This document shows, piece after piece, positions 33,128 through 44,888 of a DNA stretch of 64,000 nucleotides (positions are counted from its first letter, which is position 1; each line of letters starts with the position of its first letter). A program made the position numbers and the translations under genes. A model generated the notes under the pieces. The model was not told where the DNA came from. It did not search any database and saw nothing but the letters and a program-made list of their open reading frames with translations. The DNA is from Bryum argenteum (lineage: Eukaryota; Streptophyta; Bryopsida; Bryales; Bryaceae): positions 2,666,001 to 2,730,000 of the forward strand of contig CM073326.1 in the NCBI GenBank assembly GCA_037043015.1, read 5' to 3'.

Positions 33128-34471
33128 TCAAGGCCTCTCCTCAACAAGGAATGCTGCAAGCTGTACTCGCTTCCGTTCCCCCTGAACCTGGTCACGAGGC
33201 GGGCCGTCCTCAGTTGGACGCTCTTGGACGGAATTGTCGTCCACAGCAGGTGCCATTCCCTCCCGCTGAAGCATCACTAACAATCTGTCAATCTCTTCCG
33301 CGCTCTGCCCAAGCCATAGATTGTGAAGGATGCAACAACACACTATAACATCAGGTAGTGACGTCACATGGAGGTCAGACGCGCTATGGAGCTCAAGAAA
33401 GGTTTGTTTAAGTATCCCGAACGCGTTCTCTACAACGCTCCTCGCACAAGACAGTATTATGTTGAAAAGGGACTCCTGTACCGACTTCCTCCCCCCCCCC
33501 CCGGAAGATCCTTGTATGGAGTGACTAGCCATGGGAAGATCGGATATCCTTTGTCGCAAATCAAGTAGGGTGTGAATCCCTCCAGAGCATCAGCCGGGTT
33601 GAACAGGGCCGTTGTAGTTGTTTTCTGATAAAGCATGGACCTCCTCTATTGTCTAGCGTCGTTCGTTGATTCAGGCATCCCAACAGACAAGTCTATGAAC
33701 TTCCTCCTTTGGTCGACCATGGCTTGACATTGCATAGTAAACCCTCCAGACTTGAAGTAAAAATAGTCTTCCGGACTACTGTTAGGTTTTCGGATTGGGA
33801 AGTGCGTGCCATCGATGACGCCCACCACACCTAGCAATCCCGAAAACTCCCTGAATTGGGCCATGATTAGCTGCAACCAATTCCCTGTTGGCCATGAGAT
33901 TTCATGACGAAGCTCATCATTGACGGCCTTCACAACATCACATAGAATTCCCGAAGTAATGCTAACACCAATAGCAAAGAATTCTGAACACAATAACAAG
34001 CTGGCCCCTTGACACAATTTGAACAAGCAGCAGGACAACCCTAACTATGGGAGGAATAGCTAAACGGTAGTGAGTGTTCTGTTTTTCTATGTGCGGTCGC
34101 AATAAATTCGTAAGACTTAAAACCGCAGACTTTGTGAGCCTGAAATTTTCCAACCATTTGTTGTCATCGTACTCATGCATTACGAAATGCGAAAACCTAG
34201 AAGTCGATCGAGGGAGCATCCACCAGCCGAGCTCCTAGTCTAACAATGACGTCGCGTGAACAATACGGAAATCATGCAGTACCGACGCGACAATGGTGTT
34301 CATACTCACAAGTGTCTCGTGAACTGTTCCAACATCGACAGAACCGTCTTCCTCGTCGGGAGCTATGACCTCCTCACGACAAAACATAGTATCCACAACA
34401 TTTTGCAACAAGATTACAAGTGACGGCAAGAACAAGGCTACATTATGGAAATCGAGACGCTCGTTTATCAT
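33128..34471 (-). pseudogene. PIF/Harbinger DDE transposase
   Basis: Reading leftward: an N-terminal part from Met 34471 with an in-frame TAG near 34237, then WLENFRLTKSAVLSLTNLL. A frameshift near 34035 leads to KLCQGASLLLCSEFFAIGVS. The catalytic region follows: GVIDGTHFPIRKP (first D), IDLSVGMPESTNDARQ (second D), a TAG near 33646, LICDKGYPIFPWLVTPYKD, a frame break in a G run near 33500, and SVVENAFGILKQTF (catalytic E) with CCCILHNL. These motifs are diagnostic of the HARBI1/PIF nuclease. The mutations indicate a relatively recent loss, since long open stretches remain. Confidence 0.88.
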
Positions 34472-34479
34472 AAACTACA

Positions 34480-35220
34480 ACAACTGTTGAAGCAAAATCC
34501 TATTCCTACAAAAGCGAGCTTCACTCTATGCAACCAGACTCGCGGTGACGCATGTATCTGGCTGCATCTCAGAATTGCGGCCAAGCTTACCGACTTATCG
34601 AAACCCAAATTGCGCTCTAATTGAAAGCTCAAACCTCCTTCGCGCCTAACAAATTACAGCGGATGCGGTTCACGACAAGCACCTCCGCAATTACCAAGAC
34701 AAACTACGAAGCTCAAATGAAACAAGCAAACTGGTCTGCTCGAGGGAGATGAAGCATTCGGGCTGCGATAGTCTGCCCGCCCAATTGCCAAGCTGCCCCC
34801 TGCCCGGCCAAGACACCCGAGACGTCAACCTTGGTTGTTTCACGTATCATCAGCAATCTTTACATATTTTTTTGTCATCGTAAAAAAGACAGTGGCATGA
34901 ACCCACATCTGTGTGAAGTGCCAACTCCAGACCTCTGTCGCCGTGTACCCATTCCACATAAAAAAACCATTTAAGATTCTTCCTAGTCTAAATGCGTTCG
35001 ATATATTACGAGGGCTACAGTGTTAAGGTGTACAACCCCGTGAATACATAACCACTGGTGCGAAGGGGGCATAACAGTACCACCGTAGTTCCATCCATTC
35101 CACCCTCCATCCAACTTCTTGATACCAGTCATGTTTGCCATCGCTCGAATAAGAATACGAATACTGCCAAAAAGACTAAAACCAGGGGAACTCTAAATTC
35201 AACGAAACACACATGGCAAG
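34480..35220. other. Right flank of the PIF/Harbinger genes
   Basis: No coding sequence recognised. Confidence 0.4.
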
Positions 35221-35221
35221 G

Positions 35222-35571
35222 ATCTTCATCCACTCCCATGCACGTTTCATCCAAACCCATGTACATTCATCCACGTCCAAGTACGTTTCATCCACAGCCA
35301 TGTAAGCTTCATCCACACCAAAGTGTATTTCATCTACACCCATGTACATGTCATCCTCGTCCACATATGTTCATCCACACACATGCCCATTTCATCCACA
35401 GCCATGTCCAAATCATCCACAGCCATGTCCAAATCATCCACACCGTGTGCATTCTACCCACACCCATGTGCATTTCATCCACACCCAAGTACATTTCATC
35501 TACATCCATGGACGTTTCATCCACATGCATGTGTATTTTCATCCACATCCATGTGTATTTCATCCACGTAA
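35222..35571. repeat. 21-bp minisatellite, about 17 units
   Basis: Units close to TTTCATCCACACCCATGTAC. Because 21 is a multiple of three, open frames run across on both strands (FHPHPCA-type and VDEMHMG-type repeats). I regard these as by-products. Confidence 0.9.
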
Positions 35572-37170
35572 AACACAGGCTTATCTAGATTTATCTTAGA
35601 CAGATTACAATGCTAATGCGACAAACTGGAAGAGAGTCCTCACCCAATCCAATGTTTCACAAAGGATTTTCTTCTGAAAGGGAAAAGGAACGGTCAACTC
35701 TCAAATAAAAGTGACTGCCACAGCTTTTGAGTTTCATCAATGCCAAGTGTGTTGCCCTCATTGTGTCTCATAAATGGCATGGGGGGTACTCACTTGAGTG
35801 CCAATATTCATCGGTCAAATGGTGAGATCCAATTTCTGGCATTACCACTCTCACACACAAGTGCTCACTCCTTGTTGCACAATGTTCGATGCCAAGCATG
35901 TGGATGGATAAGGAGAATCACATCACAACACTAGAGTGTTGCCTATACTCTTCCCCCTTATCAAGTTTTAAAGATAATAGAAATTTTAATTCGTGTTTTT
36001 GAGACTTCAAAACTAAAATTTGTAAATTGAATCATACCTCAACTTGTACAATTCAATTTGGTATTTTTAAATGTAGGATCTTCAAGATGATTGCTTGCAC
36101 TAACACCATGTCAAATTTCAACCGTTGATTATTTGACGACTTGGTGCAAGTTGAGGTATAGTTTGACATATTTACTTTTCTTGGTATTTTGAACTATAAG
36201 AACTTCAAATAAACTATTTGTACCAACAACATATCAATTCCAACCATTTGTGAGATTATAACGCTCAATTTTCTCCCAAATTTTGAAGCTTGCTCTTGTA
36301 AAATTTGAAGGCTGCCCTTGGAAAATCATTAAGAGGTTGTACTTTAATTCTTTGAAAATTTGCAAATTAGTAAATCATTATAAACACACTAAAAAACACT
36401 AAAAAAGTAAGTTCTTTGCTATCATATCCAGTCTTGAAAACTAAAATTTATGTTAAAGAATTCTTATTTTGGAGTCTGACTTTGCAAATTCTCACACACA
36501 CATCTTGCAGTGTAGGAAGCACCTACTAAAAATCTTCGGTCAACACAAAGCTTCTAACGGATTCATCTTGAGTACCCCAAAATTGCAAAAACCCATCTTC
36601 ACTTCCTTGGTCCTTTAGGGGTTAAAGTAGGAAACTAGCAAAAGAATTAGGCAGCCGCCATGTGCACTTGCAAAGTACACACCCAATATAATCTTTCATA
36701 CAACTTCAAAGCAAGAAGAGTAGGAAGTTGATCAATACTATTAGGACTCAATATTATGAATTTGGTCATTCATATTATTAATTCTCCAATCACACTATTT
36801 ATGAGGTCGCACCTTCATAACACAAAGTACGGAAGGATGTCCATGATGACAATGCTCACAATACAATATGCTATGGAGGTTCCCATAAGTGGTACAACTG
36901 AACGTGTGTGGGTGGGTTTGACTTTCATATGTGTGGAGGACTCATCCAAGTCATGGTCAGCAAGCAAGTGGCCGGGGGGGATGTGCAAGTGATGGACGGA
37001 TAAGTACTTTGAAGGAATCGTGTGCTGATGATGATGATGATGAAGAAGTAAACTCAGATTCACTGATTCAATTTTGGGTTGTTATTGGAACTAGGAAATG
37101 ATCTAGTCAGATCAAGTGCATTGTCATACCTAGAGAATCATCTACCTTTATCTTATATATATATATCAAT
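35572..37170. other. AT-rich region with MITE-family debris
   Basis: No gene seen. Family phrases (TTTCAACCGTTGATT, GTGAGATTATAA) recur at 36.1-36.3 kb. A right end TCCTTTAGGGGTTAA sits at 36611-36625 without a visible left partner. Confidence 0.5.
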
Positions 37171-37177
37171 GAACCCG

Positions 37178-37432
37178 GAAACCCTAAAGATCTTTTATGC
37201 AAAATACCTCAATTTGCAAAAATGTTTTTTTTTTTTCTACTCCATAACTCAATCCAAGCACTATTTGAAAGATCCAACCATACGTTGACTTGATTTTTTA
37301 CTTACATGTTAGATACGATTTGTTAACTCTACTTCGTTTGAGAGATTACGTTGGCCAAATTTGATTGAGTTTTTTCAAGGGAAACCCGCAAAGGGGAGGC
37401 ATATAAGTTTTCTTGGATATTTGGGGTTTTAA
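37178..37432. mobile_element. Degenerate TTAA-type MITE
   Basis: Left end reads AAACCCTAAAGATC and right end TTTGGGGTTTTAAG. The inside keeps GAGAGATTACGTTGGCCAAA and the usual order of family phrases. An old copy. Confidence 0.5.
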
Positions 37433-38110
37433 GCAAGTAAGTTTAGTTTGATGCATGTTTTATTATGTTGTTGCTTTTGTACCTTCTTTTGATTTGCATG
37501 AAAATGAAACAATGTGTGATGAGTCTTTAGTGATTTACCAATGCATTCTCGACATATCTAATTACATAAAAAAAGGACAAAATGTTTGGAGTTACACTTA
37601 ATTTGAACTCTTAGAGATTGATAAATGTACCTACTTGCATTAAAATTCAAAAAATTAAAAATTAAAATAAAAAAAAACAAACAGTTTTTGGCATGTAGTA
37701 GCATATATAACTATTTGGGGCATGTAATAGCATGTATGACTATTTTTGGCATATAATCACTCAGTGTAGGCTTGTACTCAACATAATTGGAAGTATTCAA
37801 TAATAGCACTGAAAGAACATTGCTCATTCTATTTAGAATAGTTCTCCAAATATTGTTGTGTGGTGCATGAAACATGAGTGCATACCAAGATAGATAGTTA
37901 GGAACTCCGGTCCCTTTCTAATTGGACGACGTGAATGAAGTGTCCGTTCGTAATGCTAATATCCCGATGGCCACCGGACAAGGGAAAGTTTCTAGCCTAG
38001 TTACTAGTGCCTTGAAGATACTTGACATATTATCCCCCCCAAAGGGCTTTGAGGTATCCATACAACAAGGTCCAAGGACCCCCCACAATAGTTGGGTGGA
38101 CTATAGTGTT

Positions 38111-38197
38111 GAGCACCACGCCGGCATGGGGAATGGAACCCACAACCTCCTCATTGGGGGCCATGAGCTCCAACCACCAAGCCAAGGCTTGTGGTGC
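38111..38197 (-). repeat. tRNA-derived SINE head
   Basis: On the minus strand: GCACCACAAGCCTTGGCTTG, A-box-like TGGCTTGGTGGTTGG and a good B box GTGGGTTCCATTCCC (38128-38142), the layout of a Pol III tRNA-type promoter. The body runs on towards 38.03 kb. Confidence 0.65.
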
Positions 38198-38204
38198 GGG
38201 TGCA

Positions 38205-38910
38205 TACCAAAGAATATCTATGGTGAGAAGATGATGTTATTGATACTCCAATCATTGTCAAGATTTTACATTCAACTTTTCATCAAAGTCACTCTCTTAA
38301 AGTAATAATCACTATCATTCTACCAATGAATAAAATCACACTACAAATTATTGTGGATTTCTCAAATAAATAAGAGCAAATGAAACAAATTATCTTACTT
38401 AGTAGATTGTTTATTCATGATCACAAAGTGATAAGAACAAAGAGTAATTGTTGAAATTGGGCGGGAGCACATCTCACTATCTGAGAGAGACAGAGTTGGG
38501 GCTAGGAAAAAATATCCTTTCACTTGGTATACCATGGTTACTACAATTCCCCTATTAGCAAGCTTAGAAGAACTCTCTCGTAGCCCTTTTGAACAATAAG
38601 TTAATAAGTTATCAATGAAGATATAGTAATATAGAGTCAAAGGATAGCCCATAGTCATATCACATCCACATAGAAAGAAAGCGGAAACACTAAGTCTTTG
38701 TCTGGAAGGATAAACTCTTTTATTTAAATTTCAACTTCAAAAATGAGACTAGAGACCCCAAATCACGTAACCCCATAACTCAAAGACCAAAAACCAAACC
38801 CCCCTCTTTGTACTCAACTCCACTTACCTGGATGCAATAAGACCCTATGCAATGAGACCTTATGCAGTAAGACCCCGTGCAATAAGACCCTCTGCAATAA
38901 GAAGAAGCCG
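38205..38910. other. No gene seen
   Basis: 38.83-38.90 kb has a short repeat of GCAATAAGACCC-type units (four copies). Otherwise nothing recognised. Confidence 0.5.
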
Positions 38911-39030
38911 AACACCAAACCCCTATGGGTTGGCCTGAATATAGTATCCGTTCGACCTACCCATGATGATATGCCCACGGACATAACAACAATGGTATAG
39001 GACTACTAACCCCTCTCAGGGTGGACACTT
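38911..39030 (+). repeat. Dispersed repeat, copy 1
   Basis: Shares ACCAAACCCCTA-GGGT-GG, GACCTACCC and TAGGACTACTA in order with 60787-60900, in the same orientation. Confidence 0.65.
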
Positions 39031-39270
39031 CTGCAATAAGACCGTAGACAAGAGGATAACACAAACAAAGAGAAGTACTGTGAGTCTGTGTTAAGTTTTT
39101 AATGCAAGGATAATAAGTTGAAGGAATATCCACAAGAGGGGGGGGGAGTCCCTTGCAAAAAAAGTCACCTGACTGTCGCTGAAGGTTCGGTTCCCAAATA
39201 CTCAATTCTACGGAAGCCATGGACCAGAGCTCCAAAATGGCTACAAGAGTGGCAGTCGGAAGTGAAAACT

Positions 39271-39431
39271 GGGAGTGTCTAAATATCCTCTACGAGCGTG
39301 GCTTGGATGCCAGGCTCGGGTGGGGGTGGGGAGGGTGGGGTAAAATCTGCCCCTATTTTTTAATTTGTTTAGGCCCCATTTGAACACAAAGGCATCCGAG
39401 CCACGCTCGTAGGGGAGAAATAAAGAGACCC
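39271..39431. mobile_element. GGG-terminal MITE copy C, 161 bp
   Basis: Inverted ends GGGAGTGTC.../GGGTCTCTT... continue into a strongly matched CTACGAGCGTGGCT-GGATGCC. A 9-bp direct repeat GTGAAAACT (39262-39270, 39432-39440) flanks it. The middle, with TTTTTTAATTTGTTTAGG, aligns with copies A and B and keeps an intact TTAA (39360-39363) at the site where copy B carries the 80-bp MITE. Confidence 0.8.
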
Positions 39432-39479
39432 GTGAAAACTGAGGGAAAGGGGAAGGGCAAAATCTTATCTTACCCGCCA

Positions 39480-39890
39480 GCATGGCACACTTATCCTATC
39501 CATTTCATGGGCCGCCTGCGTCACTGGCGGCCGTCCGATGGGCGTCCGATGGCATCCGACGGTCCCCGCGCACGATTCCTGGGAATGTGGTGCGGCTTAT
39601 CGGATGCCAGCACCGCGCGCCGACTGCGCGGATGCCGCGTGTGCGCCCCGCGGGCCCCGCAGGCGTGCATCGCCGGGACCCGCGCCGCAGGGTCGGCTGC
39701 CCGACCCGACCCGGCCCGGCCCCCCGAGCGTGCAAGCGATCGATCGAGAGAGACGATGCTTTGTGTTTGCTGCTTGTGCACTGTTGCTCGTTTTCGACAC
39801 TCCGGCCGTCATCGTCGACGTCGGGGCGCCATCGCTACCTTTTTGCTTCACTTGCTCCCTCTTTCCCCTTCTTCCTCTTCTTACTAGGAC
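39480..39890 (+). promoter_or_regulatory. GC-rich promoter and leader of the RRM gene
   Basis: 39.5-39.75 kb is the most GC- and CpG-rich non-repeat stretch of the window. It precedes a pyrimidine-rich leader and a splice donor ACAG|GTGAGT at 39893. Long open frames here are composition artefacts. A 5'-UTR intron from 39893 to about 40488 (acceptor GTGACAG) is likely. Confidence 0.5.
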
Positions 39891-40664
39891 AGGTGAGTCT
39901 CGATCAGCCATTATCCTCCATCGATCCTGGTCTCGATCTTACCGAATCCTTTATGACGTTCTAGTTGCCTTCCTAGCAAGCGATCGCCAGGAATTTCGGA
40001 GAATTCTCACGTTATGTATCGTAGTCTGGACCATTTGTTGTCTGTAGCTTTTTTTGGATGTGATCGGAGTTCTGATTTCCTTGAACAGCGAAATGAGTAA
40101 GCGCGCGGGTTTGTTACCTGTGGCGGTAGAGATTACGTGTTGGTTTTTCTCCACGGAATTACGATGCTTCTGCACGTCTAGTTTGTTTTGTGTTGTTGTG
40201 CACTTTTCTGTAGAAGCAGATGTTTCTCTAGTTGTGGTTCTCGCGGTTTGTGATGTTTGTTGCAGTGAGTGTTACGGAGGAATAATATAGTTTTTGTGAT
40301 GTTCGTTTGTGATATCGCGTGCTTGTGTTGATTCTTGTGTTGTGTGCTGAGGTCGTGGTCTTGTTTTGTTCGTCTGCGACGTGGTTTTTGTTTGGCAGTG
40401 AGTGTTCCGTAGAGAGTGTGTATGTTAATTTTTTTTTGGCTTTGTTCTCTCGTTAGTACGCTGATAAGTTGTCTTTACTGTGTGACAGCTTTGGAAATTC
40501 AGTTTTGGAACTGATTTGAAGGTAGACAAGCTGATTGTCTGAAGGAGGAGGTGTATATTGTTTGGAGATCCGGCTGATCTTACTTAGTCGGGCTGTACAG
40601 GAAGAAGTTAGGAATCTCAGGACTACATAGTGCAGGCGGTAGAATAGCACAGAGGGTGCTTGCC

Positions 40665-43600
40665 ATGGCCCAGCAAGCGGGAGGGGCAGGAGCAGGTTCG
40701 GGCGCGTTGGGAAATCAGTTTGGCGACACTACTTTTACCAAGGTGTTTGTCGGAGGGCTAGCATGGGAGACGCAAAGGGACACCATGCGTCGCCACTTTG
40801 AGCAGTTCGGTGATATATTGGAAGCTGTCGTTATCACTGATAAAAACACGGGCAGATCAAAGGGCTATGGCTTTGTGAGTACCTCTTTTTGGCACTGGAC
40901 CCTCACTTAAAACTGCATGAGGCCTGAATTTAAGGTTGGGACTTCAAATCTCTCAGTGCATGAAGCGATGGGGAGTAACACGCGCGAGTTAGAAATTCAT
41001 TACAAGGACGGGAGACTTTCGTCTATGACCGTATTCAGAGACAATGGCGTCTTCATGACACCTACGAAAGGGGATGTCGCGGGGGATCCCGCCGGGGTAT
41101 CTTAGTTCTATGGTTCCTGGAATACACCGCCCTAAAGTCGGGGTTCTCGAACGAGCCGTTTGACTTCTAGTTCGATGTTTGGAGCATCGTATTAGAGTGC
41201 AAGGTTCACTGCAGTCTCTCGCGAAGGACGTGCATCTGCATGCGCTGCCATCTGAGAATACACTGTTTATAGTCTGTAAGATTGTGCTACGATCAGTCCT
41301 AATAGCGAGGATATTTTGCCTTTTGGATCCTTCGCGGTATAGTCAACATTTCTCTTGATTGAGGAGCCAACGACAGCTTGAATAATATCTACTAATATCG
41401 CAGTCGTCCTGCACCTCAGACTATTACTTAACACGATCATACGGGTTCAAGAATTTTAGCGTATCACTTCAGAAGAAGCCATCCTGTCAGAGGTGTGGAT
41501 ATCTGCTGTGCGAGTAGCAAGTACCTCCATGCTGTAACTTTCGATCAAATGCTCGTATAAGCTGACGCGGTTCTCGGCCTTGATTGCGGACTTTTCTATT
41601 TCTCTGATGTTCCTCTTTAAGGCTTTGAATCTTCAACTTCAGGCTAGTATCATACAGATGACTGCAGTGATCGCGAGTAGGCTGGAGGTTGATGCTTCGT
41701 CGTTCCTAAGATGCACTCAGTTAGTACGCTCAGGCTTGAGTAATGGCCTTCGTAGGACCTGTCGCAGTCGATCTGAGAATATAACTGTAGCATTACTCTC
41801 TCAGATCATAGGTGTTGTTCAGGTTTGAATTAGTGGCAATTGAAGTCAGTCAAGATGTTGTTTTACGATGCAGCGTGCTTCGCAGCATTGAACATTTCGT
41901 TTGGCGTGCCGTGTAAATTGTGCTGTTCTTCGAAGTGACTCGACTTCTCTTGTGTGTTTCAGGTCACTTTCAGGGATGCAGATTCAGCAAAACGAGCTTG
42001 CGCAGATGCGACTCCAATCATAGATGGTAGACGAGCCAATTGCAATTTGGCCTCTTTGGGTGCCCATCGTCATCGCCCTCACGGCCAGCACGGTATGATC
42101 AGTACCTCTTCTCGTGCAGTTTTTTGTGATGCAGGTCGTCACAGTTATCTCGGTTACAAATTCGTTCCTGTTCAATTCTGCACAGAAGTGGTCTAGGTCG
42201 CATCACTGTCCAATGACCCAAATATCTACGTCAACTGTTCATCAACCTGATTAAGTTTTCGTAAGACCTAGCCGAAGTAAGACACTGTTACTGATCGTAA
42301 ATAATCTCAGCTAAAGTAAGTCAGTAGTTTCGAGTACACGAAACTTGAGGCGATTTCTGGAATTCTTACATGTATAGGTAGTATTCAGTTCCCGACTGCA
42401 ACATTCCTCTAGCTGTACTTTTGAAAGTAGGTTCGTCTTGCTACTGTGGCCGGAGCAGTAGTCTTGTAATGATTTTTTTTCGACTTGGAGTACAGTCTGG
42501 ATATATCATAACTTCACTGTAGGACTTCTTCCATGCCAAATTTGTGCATTCACTAGGGGGTTTAGGCTTTCTTCGGCGGGTATTTCAACATATAAAAACT
42601 GCTCTTGTGGGCCACCGTACGGGGAACTATTTTTCCAGATAAAATTGATCTATTACTGGTACTCATGGATCAACTTTTCTGAGCTGATCGAATGAAGGAT
42701 AGGACAGTATGTTTCACTACGTTTGTTGTCTTATCATCATAATAAGGCCGCGTAAGGTGCAGATGTAATGCAGAATTTGAGAAACTGATGAAGATAATTT
42801 CTAATCCACCCCAGGCAACCGTTTTCGGCCGGTTTCTCCTTTCTCTGCAGGCCCTCAGCAGGGAGGGCCCGGTTTCACTGGTGCTGGATCGTTTCCTCAA
42901 AGTGGTTCGCCTTACGGTCACCCGACACCGCAAGCATTTTATCCTCCTTATGGCGGGTTCGTTCCCTCAACTTTTCACAGCTCTCATCATGATATGTTTC
43001 AGTGGGTTTCTTGTACTCTTTTACCTACTCTACATTCCAAGGCCAGGCATTTACTTCGTACTTTCTTCTTCTGCCGGAAGATGCCGGCTTACCTTCTGCT
43101 TTGTTGGGGTTCGCTTGTCAGATAATGCAATTGCTGCGTTAAACACCCTTAAGGCTCATTCTTGCCGAGTTTATAAGAACTGAGCAGATGTCTCCGTAGT
43201 GACAGCAATGCCGTCTTTCTAGTAAGATCTTCACAGCAAGGCTTGAACGATGGTATAGTGTGGTTCACGGCCTCTGAGTACACTCAAACTGTGTGTCTAA
43301 CCACTTCAGGTGCTCTGGCATTGCTGTATGTTAAAACACAAGGGCAGTCTCGGAAATTTCTTCATGACTTCCTTTCACTCTGCACAAATGGAGAACAACG
43401 CTGCACTTCCGCTTATTGATAAGCAAGAAGGGAAAGGCTGGACCTAATAGAGATATATGTTTGTTTGTCTGTCACATCAGGTATCCGCAATACCCTCAGG
43501 ACTTCGGTAGCTATCCTCCGGTGCGTGTTTTTTTTCAACCCTTTTTAGGGTATTTACTTAATTAGGGCCCTAGGCGTATGCTTCTTCTACACTGCCTAGA

Positions 43601-44888
43601 ACTCACTTCTTGAGTGATTCCATCTTGGTAGCACGCTTTTCGTTGTGCACAGGTTTAGCAAGGTTCAAAGTACCGCACATGCTCATTACATTTTTGTGTG
43701 GGATGTTTTGTAGAACATGTTTCCATATGTTAATCCGCAGTATGCACAGCAGATGTATGGAGCACCGAGTGCTCTTAGTCCTGGATCGGGCGCCGTTTAT
43801 CCGAATCCGTATGGCTCATTTACGACTCAACCACTGCAAGGGACTCCTGCATATCCTGGGTCCCAGTACCCGTTCCAGGGACCGCATATGTATGGTCCTT
43901 CTGGTGCCAATTTGACAACTTTACCCCCAGCTTATGGAGGTGCAAGCAGCATCCCCACGTCCACGCCATCTGCAGGTAGAGTGATACATCTTTGAACTCC
44001 TTAAATGAACTGAATGACCAATTACTTAGTCTTGAGACTGATGCGGTATACCAGCATTTTGTATCGTACATTTACTTCCTGTTTATGTCTATGGGCACAT
44101 AGTGGTCGTGATATGCAGTTGGAAGCTGGGCACGAATCGTCGCTGCCGTCCCACTTCTAAACACCCGTAACTTATTCATGACAATCAGGAGTGGTTTGCG
44201 AGTCTTATGTTCTCCCTTATTCTAAAGCTCACAAGTTAATGTTGCTCAACAGACAGCGAAATTGGGTCGTTGCAGTGGCAAGCACTAGAGCATCAATCAA
44301 CTTTGACTCCCGCCTCTGCAACGTTACCCCACTTGGAATCCCTTAAGTTATCTTAGCAACGGGTCATTTCTCAGTATTTGTGACCTAGTTCATGTCAAAT
44401 ATTGTAAATTGATGCAGAGAAGGAATTAGTGAACCTTCAATATGTTAGCGCGACCTAAATTACGATGTGCGTAGTCTGGTCGCGTCCAGTCTAGTGAACA
44501 CCAATTGTACAGAGTTAGAATCCGAACGAGCCATCGCGAGCGCCGTCCTCTTGGGGCTGTAGATTTAGGGACACTGCAACATTGCAGCTCTAGATTCTTG
44601 GGGGCTTATTATATGGCCGCAACCTCTTTTGTCAATCAACACGGTTGTTCTAAAACGTATCTTGAGCATTTCCCGGGCACACATATTTTTCTGTTCCTCA
44701 TATCTGGTCAGGGTTCGGAGTGAATTGAAAAGGTGGGCGGGGTGTGCTTGTGAGCAGGTGTATCTCCCAGTCTATCTGCTGGAACAGTAGCTGGGCAGGT
44801 CTCTCCACAGCAGTATTCAGTGCCAGCAGGGTCGCAGCAGCAAGCTTATGGCTCTAGTGGAGGCAGCTCGGAGCAACAATCGGGCTAG
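40665..44888 (+). CDS. RRM RNA-binding protein, ARP1/RBM24-like, 292 aa
   Basis: Six exons join in frame: 40665-40874, 41963-42092, 42851-42956, 43481-43520, 43714-43975 and 44758-44888, all with GT..AG borders, giving 292 residues and a TAG stop. The start is GCCATGG, a strong plant context; the Gly/Ala-rich N terminus follows. One RNA-recognition motif spans residues about 25-100, with RNP2 KVFVGGLAW and RNP1 KGYGFVTF split by intron 1. It ends [19 protein letters not shown], typical of ARP1/RBM24/RBM38-like proteins. The C-terminal two thirds is Pro/Tyr/Gln/Gly-rich and low in order, as in related proteins that bind mRNA and can form granules. Plant relatives respond to ABA; regulation here is not visible beyond a long leader intron. 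The 292-aa length is normal for the family. I am confident of the family, not of the exact role. Confidence 0.92.

Larger units (their letters stand above)
31034..34471. mobile_element. Decayed two-gene PIF/Harbinger transposon
   Basis: A plus-strand Myb/SANT-like gene and a minus-strand DDE transposase lie tail to tail, the standard two-gene content of plant PIF/Harbinger elements. Both are interrupted by stops or frameshifts, so this copy is non-autonomous today. Confidence 0.85.

Noticed and set aside
39482..40047. Overlapping 150-170-codon frames in the GC-rich block
   Set aside because: Open in several frames on both strands because of high GC; the position fits promoter and leader of the RRM gene.
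42788..43183. 131-codon plus-strand frame inside the RRM gene
   Set aside because: It reads exon 3 in the wrong phase and then runs into the intron; the phase-correct exon 42851-42956 fits the gene.
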